Assembly (NCBI GenBank): GCA_944320885.1
Contig: CALUJE010000015.1
Location: 1 to 64,000 of the forward strand
Direction: 5' to 3'
DNA: 64,000 bases
From: an uncultured Phocaeicola sp.
GTDB lineage: Bacteria; Bacteroidota; Bacteroidia; Bacteroidales; Bacteroidaceae
Position 1 is the stretch's first letter. Each line of letters begins with the position of its first letter. Positions 29,758 to 38,926 of this stretch are shown here, in pieces. A program made the position numbers and the translations under genes. Below the pieces are notes generated by a model, which saw nothing but the letters and a program-made list of their open reading frames with translations, ran no database searches and was not told the DNA's origin.

Positions 29758-29799
29758 AAGAGAGCTGTCCTCATTCCGACAGGCTCTCTTGTTTTTTTT
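29758..29799 (+). terminator. terminator of MFS gene
   Basis: Stem AAGAGAGC+TGTC (29758-29769) with GACA+GCTCTCTT (29778-29790, one bulged G), followed by a T run. Confidence 0.88.
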
Positions 29800-29886
29800 A
29801 TAATCTCCAGACAAGCAACAGTTATCTCCTTGTTCCTAAAATCAGACATAGCCTTTCAGAAAACAGTTTGTACCTGTCTGAAAGTT

Positions 29887-29970
29887 TATCCTCAGCCTGA
29901 GGATATATATCCTTAAGCTAAGGATATGTATCTCCAGCCTAGAGATATGTATCCTTAGGCTAAGGATAAA
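29887..29970. repeat. four 21-bp palindromic units in tandem
   Basis: Units start at 29887, 29908, 29929 and 29950, each exactly 21 bp. Each is a hairpin-capable palindrome, TATCCT...AGGATA, except that unit three is TATCTC...GAGATA, with both arms changed together. The array is itself bounded by AAGTTTATCC and GGATAAACTT, an inverted pair. It lies in the 383-bp gap between two terminators, outside any gene. Confidence 0.88.
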
Positions 29971-30042
29971 CTTTTCTCTTGTTCTCTACTGCTTATGACA
30001 AATACTGATTTTGAATTTTCCATAAGGAATCAACATAAAAAA

Positions 30043-30077
30043 CAACCCGGATTCCGAGAGGTGGAAACCGGGTTGTT
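30043..30077 (-). terminator. terminator of split HTCS
   Basis: Stem ACAACCCGG/CCGGGTTGT with an inner TTCC/GGAA, and T's on the minus strand, lies 40 bp after the stop. Confidence 0.85.
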
Positions 30078-30116
30078 TAATTGAAGCCATTATCGGACTG
30101 CATCCGGTAATCGCCG

Positions 30117-33100
30117 TTATTTCTTGGTTTGTTCACGATACTCCGTCGGCGTCATTCCGGTCATCTTTTTAAAACAACGTGCAAAATACTTGGGGTCACT
30201 GAATCCGGTCATATATGCCAACTCTGACACCGTAAATGAATTATCCTTAATTAGCTGAATGGCGCGTTTCAACCGGATTACGCGTACAAACTCTACAGGA
30301 GTATATCCGGTAATGGATTTCAGTTTCCGATAGAATACGGCCCTGCTGACACAAAGTTTCTCAGCAAACGATTCTATCTCCAAATCTTCATTGCTCATGT
30401 TAGCTTCCATGAAATCCATAACCTGCTGCATGAACGATTCGTCTATAGCCGATATCTTAGGTTCCTCCTCAACGCTGTCTGCATTCTCCGCAGGAACAGT
30501 GGCCGGAAGCTTTTGAGCAAAGCGTTCCATAAAATACTGTTGCAGTTCCTTACGCTTCTTCAGCAATGCGGCAATTCGAACCCGCAAATAAGTTGCGCTG
30601 AAGGGTTTGGTTATATAGTCGTCCACTCCCTGTTCTATACCCGAAATCTTATCATCGAGCGAAGAGCGTGCCGACAATATTATAATAGGTATATGGCATA
30701 TCATGTTATCCTCCTTTATCCGCTTTATCATTTCCATTCCATCCATTACCGGCATCATCAAATCCGAAACAATAATATCCGGAACAAAATCTTTTGCCAT
30801 ATCCAGTCCCTGCTGCCCGTTCTCTGCCTGAAGGACCTTATAACAGGAAGCCAGACTATTATAGAGGAATGAGCGAAGCTCTACATTATCTTCTACAATA
30901 AGTACAGAGGTTTCATTTTCACTTTCATCCTCGTCTCTAAAACCTGTTGAGCTATCTGCCGCATCTTTCTTTTCGGCCTTACGTGTATCATCCAATATAA
31001 ATTCTACCTGAGTATCACCTTCATAAACAGCCTTATTCAAAGGTATATCCACATAAAATCTACTGCCTTCGCCCAATTTGCTGTCTACACTGATGCGCCC
31101 ATGATGAATATCGACCATTTCCTTGACCAGTGACAGTCCTATACCCGAAGAAGGCTGTGTAGTATCATAATGGATGAAGTTCTCAAAACGCTCGAAGAGA
31201 TGCTTCTGGTTTTCCAGTTCTATGCCTGCTCCGGTATCAACTACGGCAAAACGTACATACTCCGACAGTACGGATATCTCTACCTTTACGCTTTTACCTT
31301 CGGGCGTATACTTGAATGCATTCGACAGCAGATTGAAAAATATCTTTTCAAACTTATCGCGGTCTATCCATGCATACAGCTCATCCTTTGATGAGGACAA
31401 AGAAAACTGGATATGCTTTTCATAGGCCACCGAATTGAAACTGTTCATCACGGTACGCATGGCGGCAACCACATCCAGATATTCAAGCAATACTTTCATC
31501 CGCTTATTCTGTATCTTCCTGAAGTCCAATATCTGATTCATCAGCCTCAACATACGTTTCGAGTTCGAGGATACCAGATTCAGATTATTGCGTGCCGTTT
31601 CTGACAGTTTCTCGTTTTCCAACACTTCTGCCACCGGACCGGCTATCAACGTAAGCGGAGTACGAAGCTCATGAGATATATCGGTAAAGAAACGCAGCTT
31701 GATTTCCGACATCTGCTTTTCAATTCCAATACGTGCACGCAACTTATATATATACAACAGTACATATACGGTTGCCGCTATCATGAGAAGAATCAAAAAT
31801 ATATAGAGAATGCTGGCCCATACCGTCTCATTGAAAGTAGGCTCAATTATCAAAGTCAGACTTCTGATATTGTCCATCCAGACACCGTCACTGTTTGTCG
31901 ACTTTATTTCAAGGACATAAGTACCTGCCGGCAGATTCATATAACTGGCCGAACGGGAATTTTCAACTTCATTCCACTCATCTTCCAGTCCTTTCAATCT
32001 ATATGCATACTGTATGTACTGTGCTCCGATGTAATCAATGCCGCAAAAACGGAACGAAATATTCCGCTGGTCAGAATTCAGGAACAGCGTATCCACATAG
32101 TTTACATTTTGTTCCCATGGTTTGCTTTCCACCCTAAAATCAGTAAACAGAATCTTGGGCACATTCTTGTCGCGATGTAGTTTCTGCGGGAACAATTCCA
32201 ACAATCCCTTATTGGTGCCTAACAGCAAACAGTCGTTATATAAAAGAGGTATTGCTTCGGAGAACTTAAGATTGGCATGAAACAAATCACTGTGATAATT
32301 GGTAAAATTACCATGCCTGTAATTGAACTGTGCAATCCCGTTGTCCATGATAATCCAATAATCACCCTGATTGTCACGAATCATTGATTTTACCAGATTA
32401 GACAATAAACCGTTGGCCGTAGTATAATATTCAAATTCAATATGCTCATCCAACAAATCAGAAGATATAACTCTATTGATACCTCCCGAAAAGGCCATTA
32501 AACATGTTCCGATAACAGAATCGGAATATACATGCATGATATCATTCGAGTTAAGTGATTTATTGTCATTCTCCCTATGTGAATTATAATAGAACTTCAC
32601 TTCCTCCGGATGCTCAAAAGCAGAGGAGTATGTTACCAGTCCGTTAGTCGTTCCCAACATCAGCACACCGTCTGCAGTTTCGTTCATGGAGCGTATCTTC
32701 AAGGCCTTGTCCATCGGATAGTTCTTCAATTTATTATTGTAATTGATAAAACGAACAGCACCTTTCTCGTCTTTCTCCACCAGATTCAATCCTCCTCCAA
32801 AGGTCGCAACCCATATTCTGTTCTTGCAGTCCTGAAAGATTGAATAAACCGCATTGTGGCTTAAACTGTAAACGTCGTCTTCATTATACTTGTAATTGGT
32901 TACCTTATAACGGTCATTACCTGCAGGTTCCAATACATACAGGCCATCAAATCTGGTGCCCAACCATATTTTTCCGTCTATATCCTGCAACATGCTGTAT
33001 ACGGCAGCATCAAAGGAAGTCTTCTGATTACCCCAACTACCGTTCTTTGACAAATATCCGTTCAGCTTCAACTTCTTATCATACATACGGATATATTCAG

Positions 33101-33260
33101 CCTTTGATGACATCCATAAACGATTCTGCTCATCACACAGGAAAGAACGTATATCCTGCTCCTTATCCATCTCTATAAAATTAAAGAAGTCTGGAAGGAA
33201 TATAATTTTGGTAACTCCGTCGTCTGACGTAAACCATAAGTTTTTCTGACTATCAAACAA
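30117..33260 (-). CDS. split HTCS, C-terminal fragment (frameshifted)
   Basis: Open frame of 1047 codons. The listed start is only the first ATG in frame; the protein naturally continues upstream in this frame as RVPFVRGRLFDSQKN until about 33285. It holds the last propeller repeats (WLGTRFDGLYVLE, WVATFGGGLNLVE), a Y_Y_Y domain, one membrane helix and HisKA (FFTDISHELRTPLTL). An ATPase domain ([19 protein letters not shown]), a receiver (SDLMMPVMDG) and an AraC HTH follow, ending KMTGMTPTEYREQ. Every signalling part downstream of the break is intact, but it has no signal peptide of its own. See the N-terminal fragment and the finding on the deletion. Confidence 0.9.
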   Translation of the reverse strand: MFDSQKNLWFTSDDGVTKIIFLPDFFNFIEMDKEQDIRSFLCDEQNRLWMSSKAEYIRMYDKKLKLNGYLSKNGSWGNQKTSFDAAVYSMLQDIDGKIWLGTRFDGLYVLEPAGNDRYKVTNYKYNEDDVYSLSHNAVYSIFQDCKNRIWVATFGGGLNLVEKDEKGAVRFINYNNKLKNYPMDKALKIRSMNETADGVLMLGTTNGLVTYSSAFEHPEEVKFYYNSHRENDNKSLNSNDIMHVYSDSVIGTCLMAFSGGINRVISSDLLDEHIEFEYYTTANGLLSNLVKSMIRDNQGDYWIIMDNGIAQFNYRHGNFTNYHSDLFHANLKFSEAIPLLYNDCLLLGTNKGLLELFPQKLHRDKNVPKILFTDFRVESKPWEQNVNYVDTLFLNSDQRNISFRFCGIDYIGAQYIQYAYRLKGLEDEWNEVENSRSASYMNLPAGTYVLEIKSTNSDGVWMDNIRSLTLIIEPTFNETVWASILYIFLILLMIAATVYVLLYIYKLRARIGIEKQMSEIKLRFFTDISHELRTPLTLIAGPVAEVLENEKLSETARNNLNLVSSNSKRMLRLMNQILDFRKIQNKRMKVLLEYLDVVAAMRTVMNSFNSVAYEKHIQFSLSSSKDELYAWIDRDKFEKIFFNLLSNAFKYTPEGKSVKVEISVLSEYVRFAVVDTGAGIELENQKHLFERFENFIHYDTTQPSSGIGLSLVKEMVDIHHGRISVDSKLGEGSRFYVDIPLNKAVYEGDTQVEFILDDTRKAEKKDAADSSTGFRDEDESENETSVLIVEDNVELRSFLYNSLASCYKVLQAENGQQGLDMAKDFVPDIIVSDLMMPVMDGMEMIKRIKEDNMICHIPIIILSARSSLDDKISGIEQGVDDYITKPFSATYLRVRIAALLKKRKELQQYFMERFAQKLPATVPAENADSVEEEPKISAIDESFMQQVMDFMEANMSNEDLEIESFAEKLCVSRAVFYRKLKSITGYTPVEFVRVIRLKRAIQLIKDNSFTVSELAYMTGFSDPKYFARCFKKMTGMTPTEYREQTKK

Positions 33261-34447
33261 CCGTCCGCGGACAAAAGGAACGCGAAATATGAATCCGGGT
33301 CCGAATCGTTTAACAAATAAGGCTCAAGCTTGTCTTCTTCCGCATTATAAAAATACATACCTAGCCTGGAAATCATTATCCACAAATTGCCGTTTTTATC
33401 CTCAAACGCAAAAGAGCGTCCCCTACGTTTATCTCCTCTTTCTACATAATGTGTAGTGGCAAAATTATAAACCTTTGTTTCCAAAGTCTTTGTATCTACT
33501 CTTACGACCTTGTTTTCCGAAGACTGTATCATCCAGCAAAAGCCCTTTTTATCAATGTAATAATATTCTACGGATGTTACATCTATTTTCCGGAAGCTGT
33601 CTTTTGGTATCGAATATATGTAAAAGCCGTCGGTTGTAGAAATACCCAGCTCATCTTCATCCTTCCATCCAGACAAATTGATTATATCTCCGGATAAAGA
33701 GGGCATCTCAATAAAATGAATATCATTACTCTGCCTGTCATATTTTGCAAATTTATCTGAGGCTGATATCAGATAAATATCTTTATTTCTTTCTTTTATA
33801 CGTCTGAACGGGAGATCACTCTTGACATTTTTCTTGCCAACGACCGTAATACCCCGGTCTGTAAGGACCCATTCATCGCCATCAATATCCTGATATACCG
33901 TAAATATCTTATCACCTTTCAGGTTCTTATTGTCTGAGTTGTATAAAGTAATCCCCTTTCCCTCTTTACACAATACATCATCTATTCTCAGATTATACCC
34001 ATCGGCATCAATCACCCATGTAACTCCTTTATGCAAAGGAATAACCGCAACAACATGAATCTTATGTTTTATTTCTTTTTCAACCTTTGTCAGGATATCG
34101 ATAAAACATTTTTTCCGGATATCAAACAGATAGATATTTCCGTCGTATGTCCAGCACCAGATATCACCGCACTTGGTCTGATATATATTGGTAATACGAT
34201 TGGTACTCAATATACCTCCATGTTTTGTAGACTGATTGTTATAGTTGGTAAAAGAATACCCATCATAACAATCCAGACCATTCCATGTAGCAAACCAGAA
34301 CAGTCCGTTTCTGTCCTGCAGCATCGATTCAACAAAACCTTGTGACAAGCCGCTTGAAGTTGAATAATGCTCTATATTACATATAGGCTGCGCCAAGGAA
34401 CGTCCTTGAAGCACAAACAAGAATAATATAATGTATAAGTATCTCAT
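33173..34447 (-). CDS. split HTCS, N-terminal fragment (frameshifted)
   Basis: I start at the ATG 34447: it gives a signal peptide (MRYLYIILFLFVLQGRSLAQ) and a perfect promoter lies just upstream, so the longer ORF start at 34552 is wrong. The protein is the first half of a periplasmic two-component propeller sensor, with repeats such as SMLQDRNGLFWFATWNGLDCYDGYSF and DIWCWTYDGNIYLF. After about residue 388 (…SDPDSYF) it leaves the propeller frame and ends 37 codons later. Adding one base near 33284/33285 joins it to the next fragment and gives about 1443 residues, the usual length for this class. Confidence 0.9.
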   Translation of the reverse strand: MRYLYIILFLFVLQGRSLAQPICNIEHYSTSSGLSQGFVESMLQDRNGLFWFATWNGLDCYDGYSFTNYNNQSTKHGGILSTNRITNIYQTKCGDIWCWTYDGNIYLFDIRKKCFIDILTKVEKEIKHKIHVVAVIPLHKGVTWVIDADGYNLRIDDVLCKEGKGITLYNSDNKNLKGDKIFTVYQDIDGDEWVLTDRGITVVGKKNVKSDLPFRRIKERNKDIYLISASDKFAKYDRQSNDIHFIEMPSLSGDIINLSGWKDEDELGISTTDGFYIYSIPKDSFRKIDVTSVEYYYIDKKGFCWMIQSSENKVVRVDTKTLETKVYNFATTHYVERGDKRRGRSFAFEDKNGNLWIMISRLGMYFYNAEEDKLEPYLLNDSDPDSYFAFLLSADGCLIVRKTYGLRQTTELPKLYSFQTSLIL

Positions 34448-34463
34448 GTCCTGTTTTTTGAAG

Positions 34464-34495
34464 CAAATATAGAAAAAGACAAGTGCTGCGGCAAA
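34464..34495 (-). promoter_or_regulatory. promoter of split HTCS
   Basis: Minus strand TTTG (34492-34495), a 20-bp spacer, then TATATTTG (34464-34471). The predicted leader before ATG 34447 is about 10 nt. Confidence 0.75.
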
Positions 34496-34634
34496 TGAAA
34501 ACGCTGTTTTCAAATTTATCGATGCCGAGCCGCATCCTATATTCTGAAACACATAAAGAACCGGTATCCTTCTCCACCAATCTTTTCGGTATCAGATAAA
34601 GACAATGCAGAATCAACCGGTTCAAAATTCTTAA

Positions 34635-36047
34635 TTAATCTACAGTAACCACAACTCTTTGATAATGTTTCAATGATGGAGTCCCGTCATCGGAAACTTC
34701 ACATATTATATGCAAGGTTTGTCCTTTCTTTGCATTGAGTGGAACTTTAAATGATGCCGTACTCTGATTTTCATTTGTTATTGATACACGGCCCTTATAT
34801 GTACAGGCCTCAGCATACTGCCACCATTTAAAAGTCAGCTCATCGCCATCAGGATCGGCAGATGCCGATGCGTCCAATGTAACCAACTGTCCGGGTTTTG
34901 CAACAATATCCAGAGGGGTATTCAGGGAAACAACCGGGTGATGATTGGCCTCTTCATACGATTTTACGCACCAGTCGGCACGTGCAGCAAAATCATTCTG
35001 CAAATCAGCAATCCAGTACCATGTCGGTTTCAGATAAGCAATCAGAAGTGAATCGTTTGGTATCTCTTTTTTCATACGGGTTCTTCCCCATGCATTACTG
35101 GTATACCATCTTCCTTCCGGATACTTGTATCCTTTTTCCGGAACCGGATCGAGCCATGTATTTTCCCGAATCCTGACATAACGGCCACCCCAACCGCCCC
35201 AATCGGGATGTTCCTGATTTCTCAGTCCTGCAGGTATTACATGAAAATATGCCGGCGAATCACCTTCCGAACGGAAATCTCCATTATCATGCGCCTTATA
35301 CATGGAACAAAGAGGGCCGTGATTTTCCAGAATATGCGACTTCATCCAATCACCCAACAAATACTTCTGCTGTTCCTGCGGAAGGTATTTTTTCCAGTGA
35401 TAGAAGTACGTAACAAACTGATCAGAAATAACAGTCAGAATATTGTATTTTCCCCAATGTGGGCGAATATAATTCTGATAAGTCTCGTCCTGTTCCCATA
35501 TGAGAAAAAGACGCAGCTTGTTTGCCACATATTCCATCTTTTCCGGATATTTTTCTTCTATCGTTTTCAAGGCTCTGGCTATGGTATTGGTTCCTCCCCA
35601 GGCTTGAAGCCACACCGGACAACTGTCTGTCTCATCCAGCAAGACCTTAACTATCAGTTCTGAGCCGGGTGTAACCTCATCCATTTCTCCTTCGGCCTTT
35701 ACGTTGCCCAATACCGTACGTTCACGCAGATAATCAGGTGACGGATAATCCTTATCATGCCTTATCAGATTCGGATATACTTTTTCATAAGCATCCAGAT
35801 ACGGAAAGGCCCAATCATCGCCGGCCCATTTATGTCCCGGCCAATGATATTGGGAACTTGAAGTGATTATTCCCTCCACATCCCATTCATTCGTATACAA
35901 TAGGAAACGGACCAATGAACATTCGTCATCAATCTCACCGTCACTGGTTACAATAACACGAGTCTTATCATTTGTTTCTCTGATTTCTGCACTGGTTGTC
36001 AATGTCATTATTGACAACAGGCACAAACCAATCACTTTCTTCAACAT
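34635..36047 (-). CDS. DUF1593 / Sde182-like secreted protein (copy 1)
   Basis: 470 residues with a signal peptide. The N-terminal nucleoside-hydrolase-like domain (about 28-330) keeps a DGEIDDECS metal-site-type motif. A C-terminal Ig-like module (about 370-470) has VTLDASASADPDGDELTFKWWQY. This family (PF07632-like) includes a cellulose-binding Sde182 protein; the enzymatic activity is not established. It is closely similar to the gene at 37456. It is the last gene of the four-gene operon and overlaps the pectate lyase stop (ATGTTGA), which implies translational coupling. Confidence 0.85.
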   Translation of the reverse strand: MLKKVIGLCLLSIMTLTTSAEIRETNDKTRVIVTSDGEIDDECSLVRFLLYTNEWDVEGIITSSSQYHWPGHKWAGDDWAFPYLDAYEKVYPNLIRHDKDYPSPDYLRERTVLGNVKAEGEMDEVTPGSELIVKVLLDETDSCPVWLQAWGGTNTIARALKTIEEKYPEKMEYVANKLRLFLIWEQDETYQNYIRPHWGKYNILTVISDQFVTYFYHWKKYLPQEQQKYLLGDWMKSHILENHGPLCSMYKAHDNGDFRSEGDSPAYFHVIPAGLRNQEHPDWGGWGGRYVRIRENTWLDPVPEKGYKYPEGRWYTSNAWGRTRMKKEIPNDSLLIAYLKPTWYWIADLQNDFAARADWCVKSYEEANHHPVVSLNTPLDIVAKPGQLVTLDASASADPDGDELTFKWWQYAEACTYKGRVSITNENQSTASFKVPLNAKKGQTLHIICEVSDDGTPSLKHYQRVVVTVD

Positions 36048-37444
36048 AAGCTATTCAGATATTTTTCAAGATTAGTATATCCGTCTTCATTAACAGTATT
36101 TCCATCAGCAGGATCATTGGGATTCAATCCGTTTTTCTTTTCCCATTCATCGGGCATTCCGTCATGATCACTGTCAGCCGGTGCCGGAGCACTCTTCAAC
36201 AATGGCCATCCGCCTACATCTTCCTGACTGTCAATAATACCTGTTTTTTTAGATGCATCCTTTACTTTCTTGAGTTTTTTATAAGAAGCTCCTTCATACG
36301 TTGCATACCCGTTACGAACTTCATCAACAATACGGTTATCTATAACATCACGTTTAGGCAATGTACATCCCGCATTGGCAAGCACAGTCTTATATGCCTC
36401 TTCCGGACTCTGTTCGTTTATCTTCATTGAATTCCAGGGAGCATCAAGACGGAATTTCTTCAGCATCTTTTCACCACCTTTGGGCTGTACACCACCGTTC
36501 CAGTTGTCAGCAGATACTTTTTCATTGCCTTCCACAACATTATTGGCAACATACCACATTCCGTAATCATTTTCTCCACGATAACTTGGATTTACTATAC
36601 GATAAGACACTTCTCCCGCCAGAGTAGCAGGTCCCGGTTTATAGTAATTGGATACAAAATTAATCTTGAACGAGCTGAACTTGGGATTGCCTACCTGCTG
36701 CTTTTCACCGCCATAACTGCTGTTATATCCCCAGTTATACAATACATTATTACGATAGTCATTGTTTCCGCCACCTGAAGCCCAACGGACATTACGACTG
36801 GAATGATGGGCTATCAGATTATGATGATATGAACTGTTGTTTGAACCCCAGATACCTCCAAATCCATGGGAACCTTTCACATGATTCGAATTGAACAGAC
36901 TTTCGGTAATCATACACCATTGGATGGTCACGTTTTCGCAATGATAAACGGACATGGTTTCATCAATGCTCCAGCTGGCCGAGACATGGTCAAGAATAAT
37001 ATTCTTACGGTAACGACAACTGATAGCATCTGTATCATTACCCGTCTCATTGCCCAGACGAACACGGATGTAACGGATTATCACTTCATCCGCTCCGATG
37101 TTCAACGGATAACGCTTGATGCAGATACCGTCGCCCGGAGCAGTCTGTCCGGCTATCGTTATATACGGATTTTTAATGGATAAGGCACGCTTGAGATCTA
37201 TTGTTCCGGAAACACGGAAAACTACCGTACGAGGTCCTTCAGCCTCTACGGCTGCGCGAAGGCTCCCCTCACCCGAATCGTTCAGATTTGTCACTTCATA
37301 TACTTTTCCGCCTCGTCCGCCTACGGTATATTTTCCATATCCTTCGGCTGTCGGAAAGGCCAGAGGTTTATTATCCTGAGCCTGTATTGTACCTATAAAC
37401 AAAGCCAATATGGCAAACATTGATTTTCTTCTTCCAAAATTCAT
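36041..37444 (-). CDS. pectate lyase-like PL1 protein
   Basis: 467 residues with a signal peptide (FAILALFIGTIQAQ). A right-handed parallel beta-helix of the PL1 pectate lyase type shows GKVYEVTNLNDSGEGSLR, VVFRVSGTIDL, NIILDHVSASWSIDE and several asparagine-rich turns. By family it cleaves alpha-1,4-polygalacturonate by beta-elimination. The C-terminus carries a calcium-type repeat, DSDHDGMPDEWEKKNGL. It is the only recognisable carbohydrate-active enzyme in this operon, with DUF1593 genes on both sides and close spacing (11 bp to the upstream gene). Confidence 0.88.
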   Translation of the reverse strand: MNFGRRKSMFAILALFIGTIQAQDNKPLAFPTAEGYGKYTVGGRGGKVYEVTNLNDSGEGSLRAAVEAEGPRTVVFRVSGTIDLKRALSIKNPYITIAGQTAPGDGICIKRYPLNIGADEVIIRYIRVRLGNETGNDTDAISCRYRKNIILDHVSASWSIDETMSVYHCENVTIQWCMITESLFNSNHVKGSHGFGGIWGSNNSSYHHNLIAHHSSRNVRWASGGGNNDYRNNVLYNWGYNSSYGGEKQQVGNPKFSSFKINFVSNYYKPGPATLAGEVSYRIVNPSYRGENDYGMWYVANNVVEGNEKVSADNWNGGVQPKGGEKMLKKFRLDAPWNSMKINEQSPEEAYKTVLANAGCTLPKRDVIDNRIVDEVRNGYATYEGASYKKLKKVKDASKKTGIIDSQEDVGGWPLLKSAPAPADSDHDGMPDEWEKKNGLNPNDPADGNTVNEDGYTNLEKYLNSLC

Positions 37445-37455
37445 AATCGAGCTTA

Positions 37456-38904
37456 TTATTTTACAGTTATTACTACCCTTTGATAACGTGTCAATGCCGG
37501 CACTCCATCGTCTGTCACCTCACATATTATATGAATGGTTTCGCCTGATTCTGCATCTTTCGGTATCACTACAGAGGCTTGCACTTGTCTGTCATTCTGA
37601 ATTTCAACAATTCCCTCATAGCTATCAGCTTCTGTATATTGCCACCATAGGAACGATAAGCGGTTTCCGTCCGGATCGGTCGTTCCTTCAGCACTTAACT
37701 TGATACTTTCTCCAGGAGAAGCCTGTATATCCAGTTCATTCACAAGCTTTACTACCGGCGGATGATTAGCGTCTTCATATTCGCTCACACACCAGTCTGC
37801 ACGCGAAGCAAAATCATTCTGCATTGCCTTACTCCATCGCCACATCGGTTTAAAATAAGTCTTGCGCTGCTCTTCCGTAGAAGTACTGCCCGGACGCAGG
37901 CTACAACGTCCCCATCCATTACTGCCATACCAGCGGCCTTCAGGATATTCATATCCTTCTACCGGAACCGGATCGAGCCATGTATTTTCCCGAACAAGTA
38001 CATATCGGCCTCCCCAGCCTCCCCATGAGGGATTTTCCAAATTACGCAATCCAACATTAATAGTATGCAAAAAGGCCGGTGAATCTCCTTCAGAACGGAA
38101 ATCTCCATTCTCATGCGCTTTATATGAGCTGCATAAAGCACCGTGATTCTTCAGGATATTCTCGTTCATCCACTCACCCTCATAATATTTGCTCATTTCT
38201 TCCGGTTGTACCATTTTCCAGCGGTAAGCTATCGCCTCAAACTGATCAGAGATTACAGTCTTTATGTTGTACTTTCCCCAATGCGGACGAATGTATGCCT
38301 GATAAGTGCTGTCTTGTTCCCAAATAAAAAAGAAACGTAATTTCTCCGCTACCTGCTCCATCTTATCAGCATGGTTTTCTTCTATTGTTTTCAATGCACG
38401 GGCTATTGTATTGGTTCCTCCCCATGCCTGTATCCAAACCGGACGCTTGTCGGTCTCATCGAGCAAGACTTCAACAATACGTTGTGAACCTGCCGTTATC
38501 GAATCCATCTCACCTTCGGTTTCCACATTTCCCAGGTAAGTGTGCTGTCTCAAATATTCAGGTGACGGATAATTCTTATCATGCTTTATCAGATTCGGGT
38601 AAACCTCGGCATAAGCCTTTAAGGTTGGTTCCATCCAGTCGTCTCCAGCCCATTTATGACCGTGCCAATGATATTGGGAGCTTGAAGTTATAATACCTTC
38701 AATATCCCATTCGTTTGAATACAACAAGAAACGAACCAATGAACATTCATCATCTATTTCTCCGTCACTGGTAACAATAACCCTGGTACGGTTATCATCT
38801 TCCATCATGACCTTATCGGTTTTATTGCATCCAAACAGCAAACCGGCACAACCAATCCATCCCCAAAGACAAACCCTAAAAGAGCGCAACTTCGTATTTC
38901 TCAT
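37456..38904 (-). CDS. DUF1593 / Sde182-like lipoprotein (copy 2)
   Basis: 482 residues. A lipoprotein signal (lipobox LLFGC) replaces the plain signal of copy 1. The domains and most residues mirror copy 1 (TRVIVTSDGEIDDECSLVRF, GWGGRYV, a C-terminal Ig module with TTDPDGNRLSFLWWQY). The two were probably created by duplication, with the lyase gene now between them. Function is as uncertain as for copy 1; surface anchoring is inferred from the lipobox. Confidence 0.85.
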   Translation of the reverse strand: MRNTKLRSFRVCLWGWIGCAGLLFGCNKTDKVMMEDDNRTRVIVTSDGEIDDECSLVRFLLYSNEWDIEGIITSSSQYHWHGHKWAGDDWMEPTLKAYAEVYPNLIKHDKNYPSPEYLRQHTYLGNVETEGEMDSITAGSQRIVEVLLDETDKRPVWIQAWGGTNTIARALKTIEENHADKMEQVAEKLRFFFIWEQDSTYQAYIRPHWGKYNIKTVISDQFEAIAYRWKMVQPEEMSKYYEGEWMNENILKNHGALCSSYKAHENGDFRSEGDSPAFLHTINVGLRNLENPSWGGWGGRYVLVRENTWLDPVPVEGYEYPEGRWYGSNGWGRCSLRPGSTSTEEQRKTYFKPMWRWSKAMQNDFASRADWCVSEYEDANHPPVVKLVNELDIQASPGESIKLSAEGTTDPDGNRLSFLWWQYTEADSYEGIVEIQNDRQVQASVVIPKDAESGETIHIICEVTDDGVPALTRYQRVVITVK

Positions 38905-38926
38905 AATATTTTCTATTTTTTAGTTT

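Noticed and set aside
34448..34552. 35-codon upstream extension of the HTCS N-terminal fragment
   Set aside because: A complete TTTG/TATATTTG promoter lies inside it and the ATG at 34447 gives a clean signal peptide.
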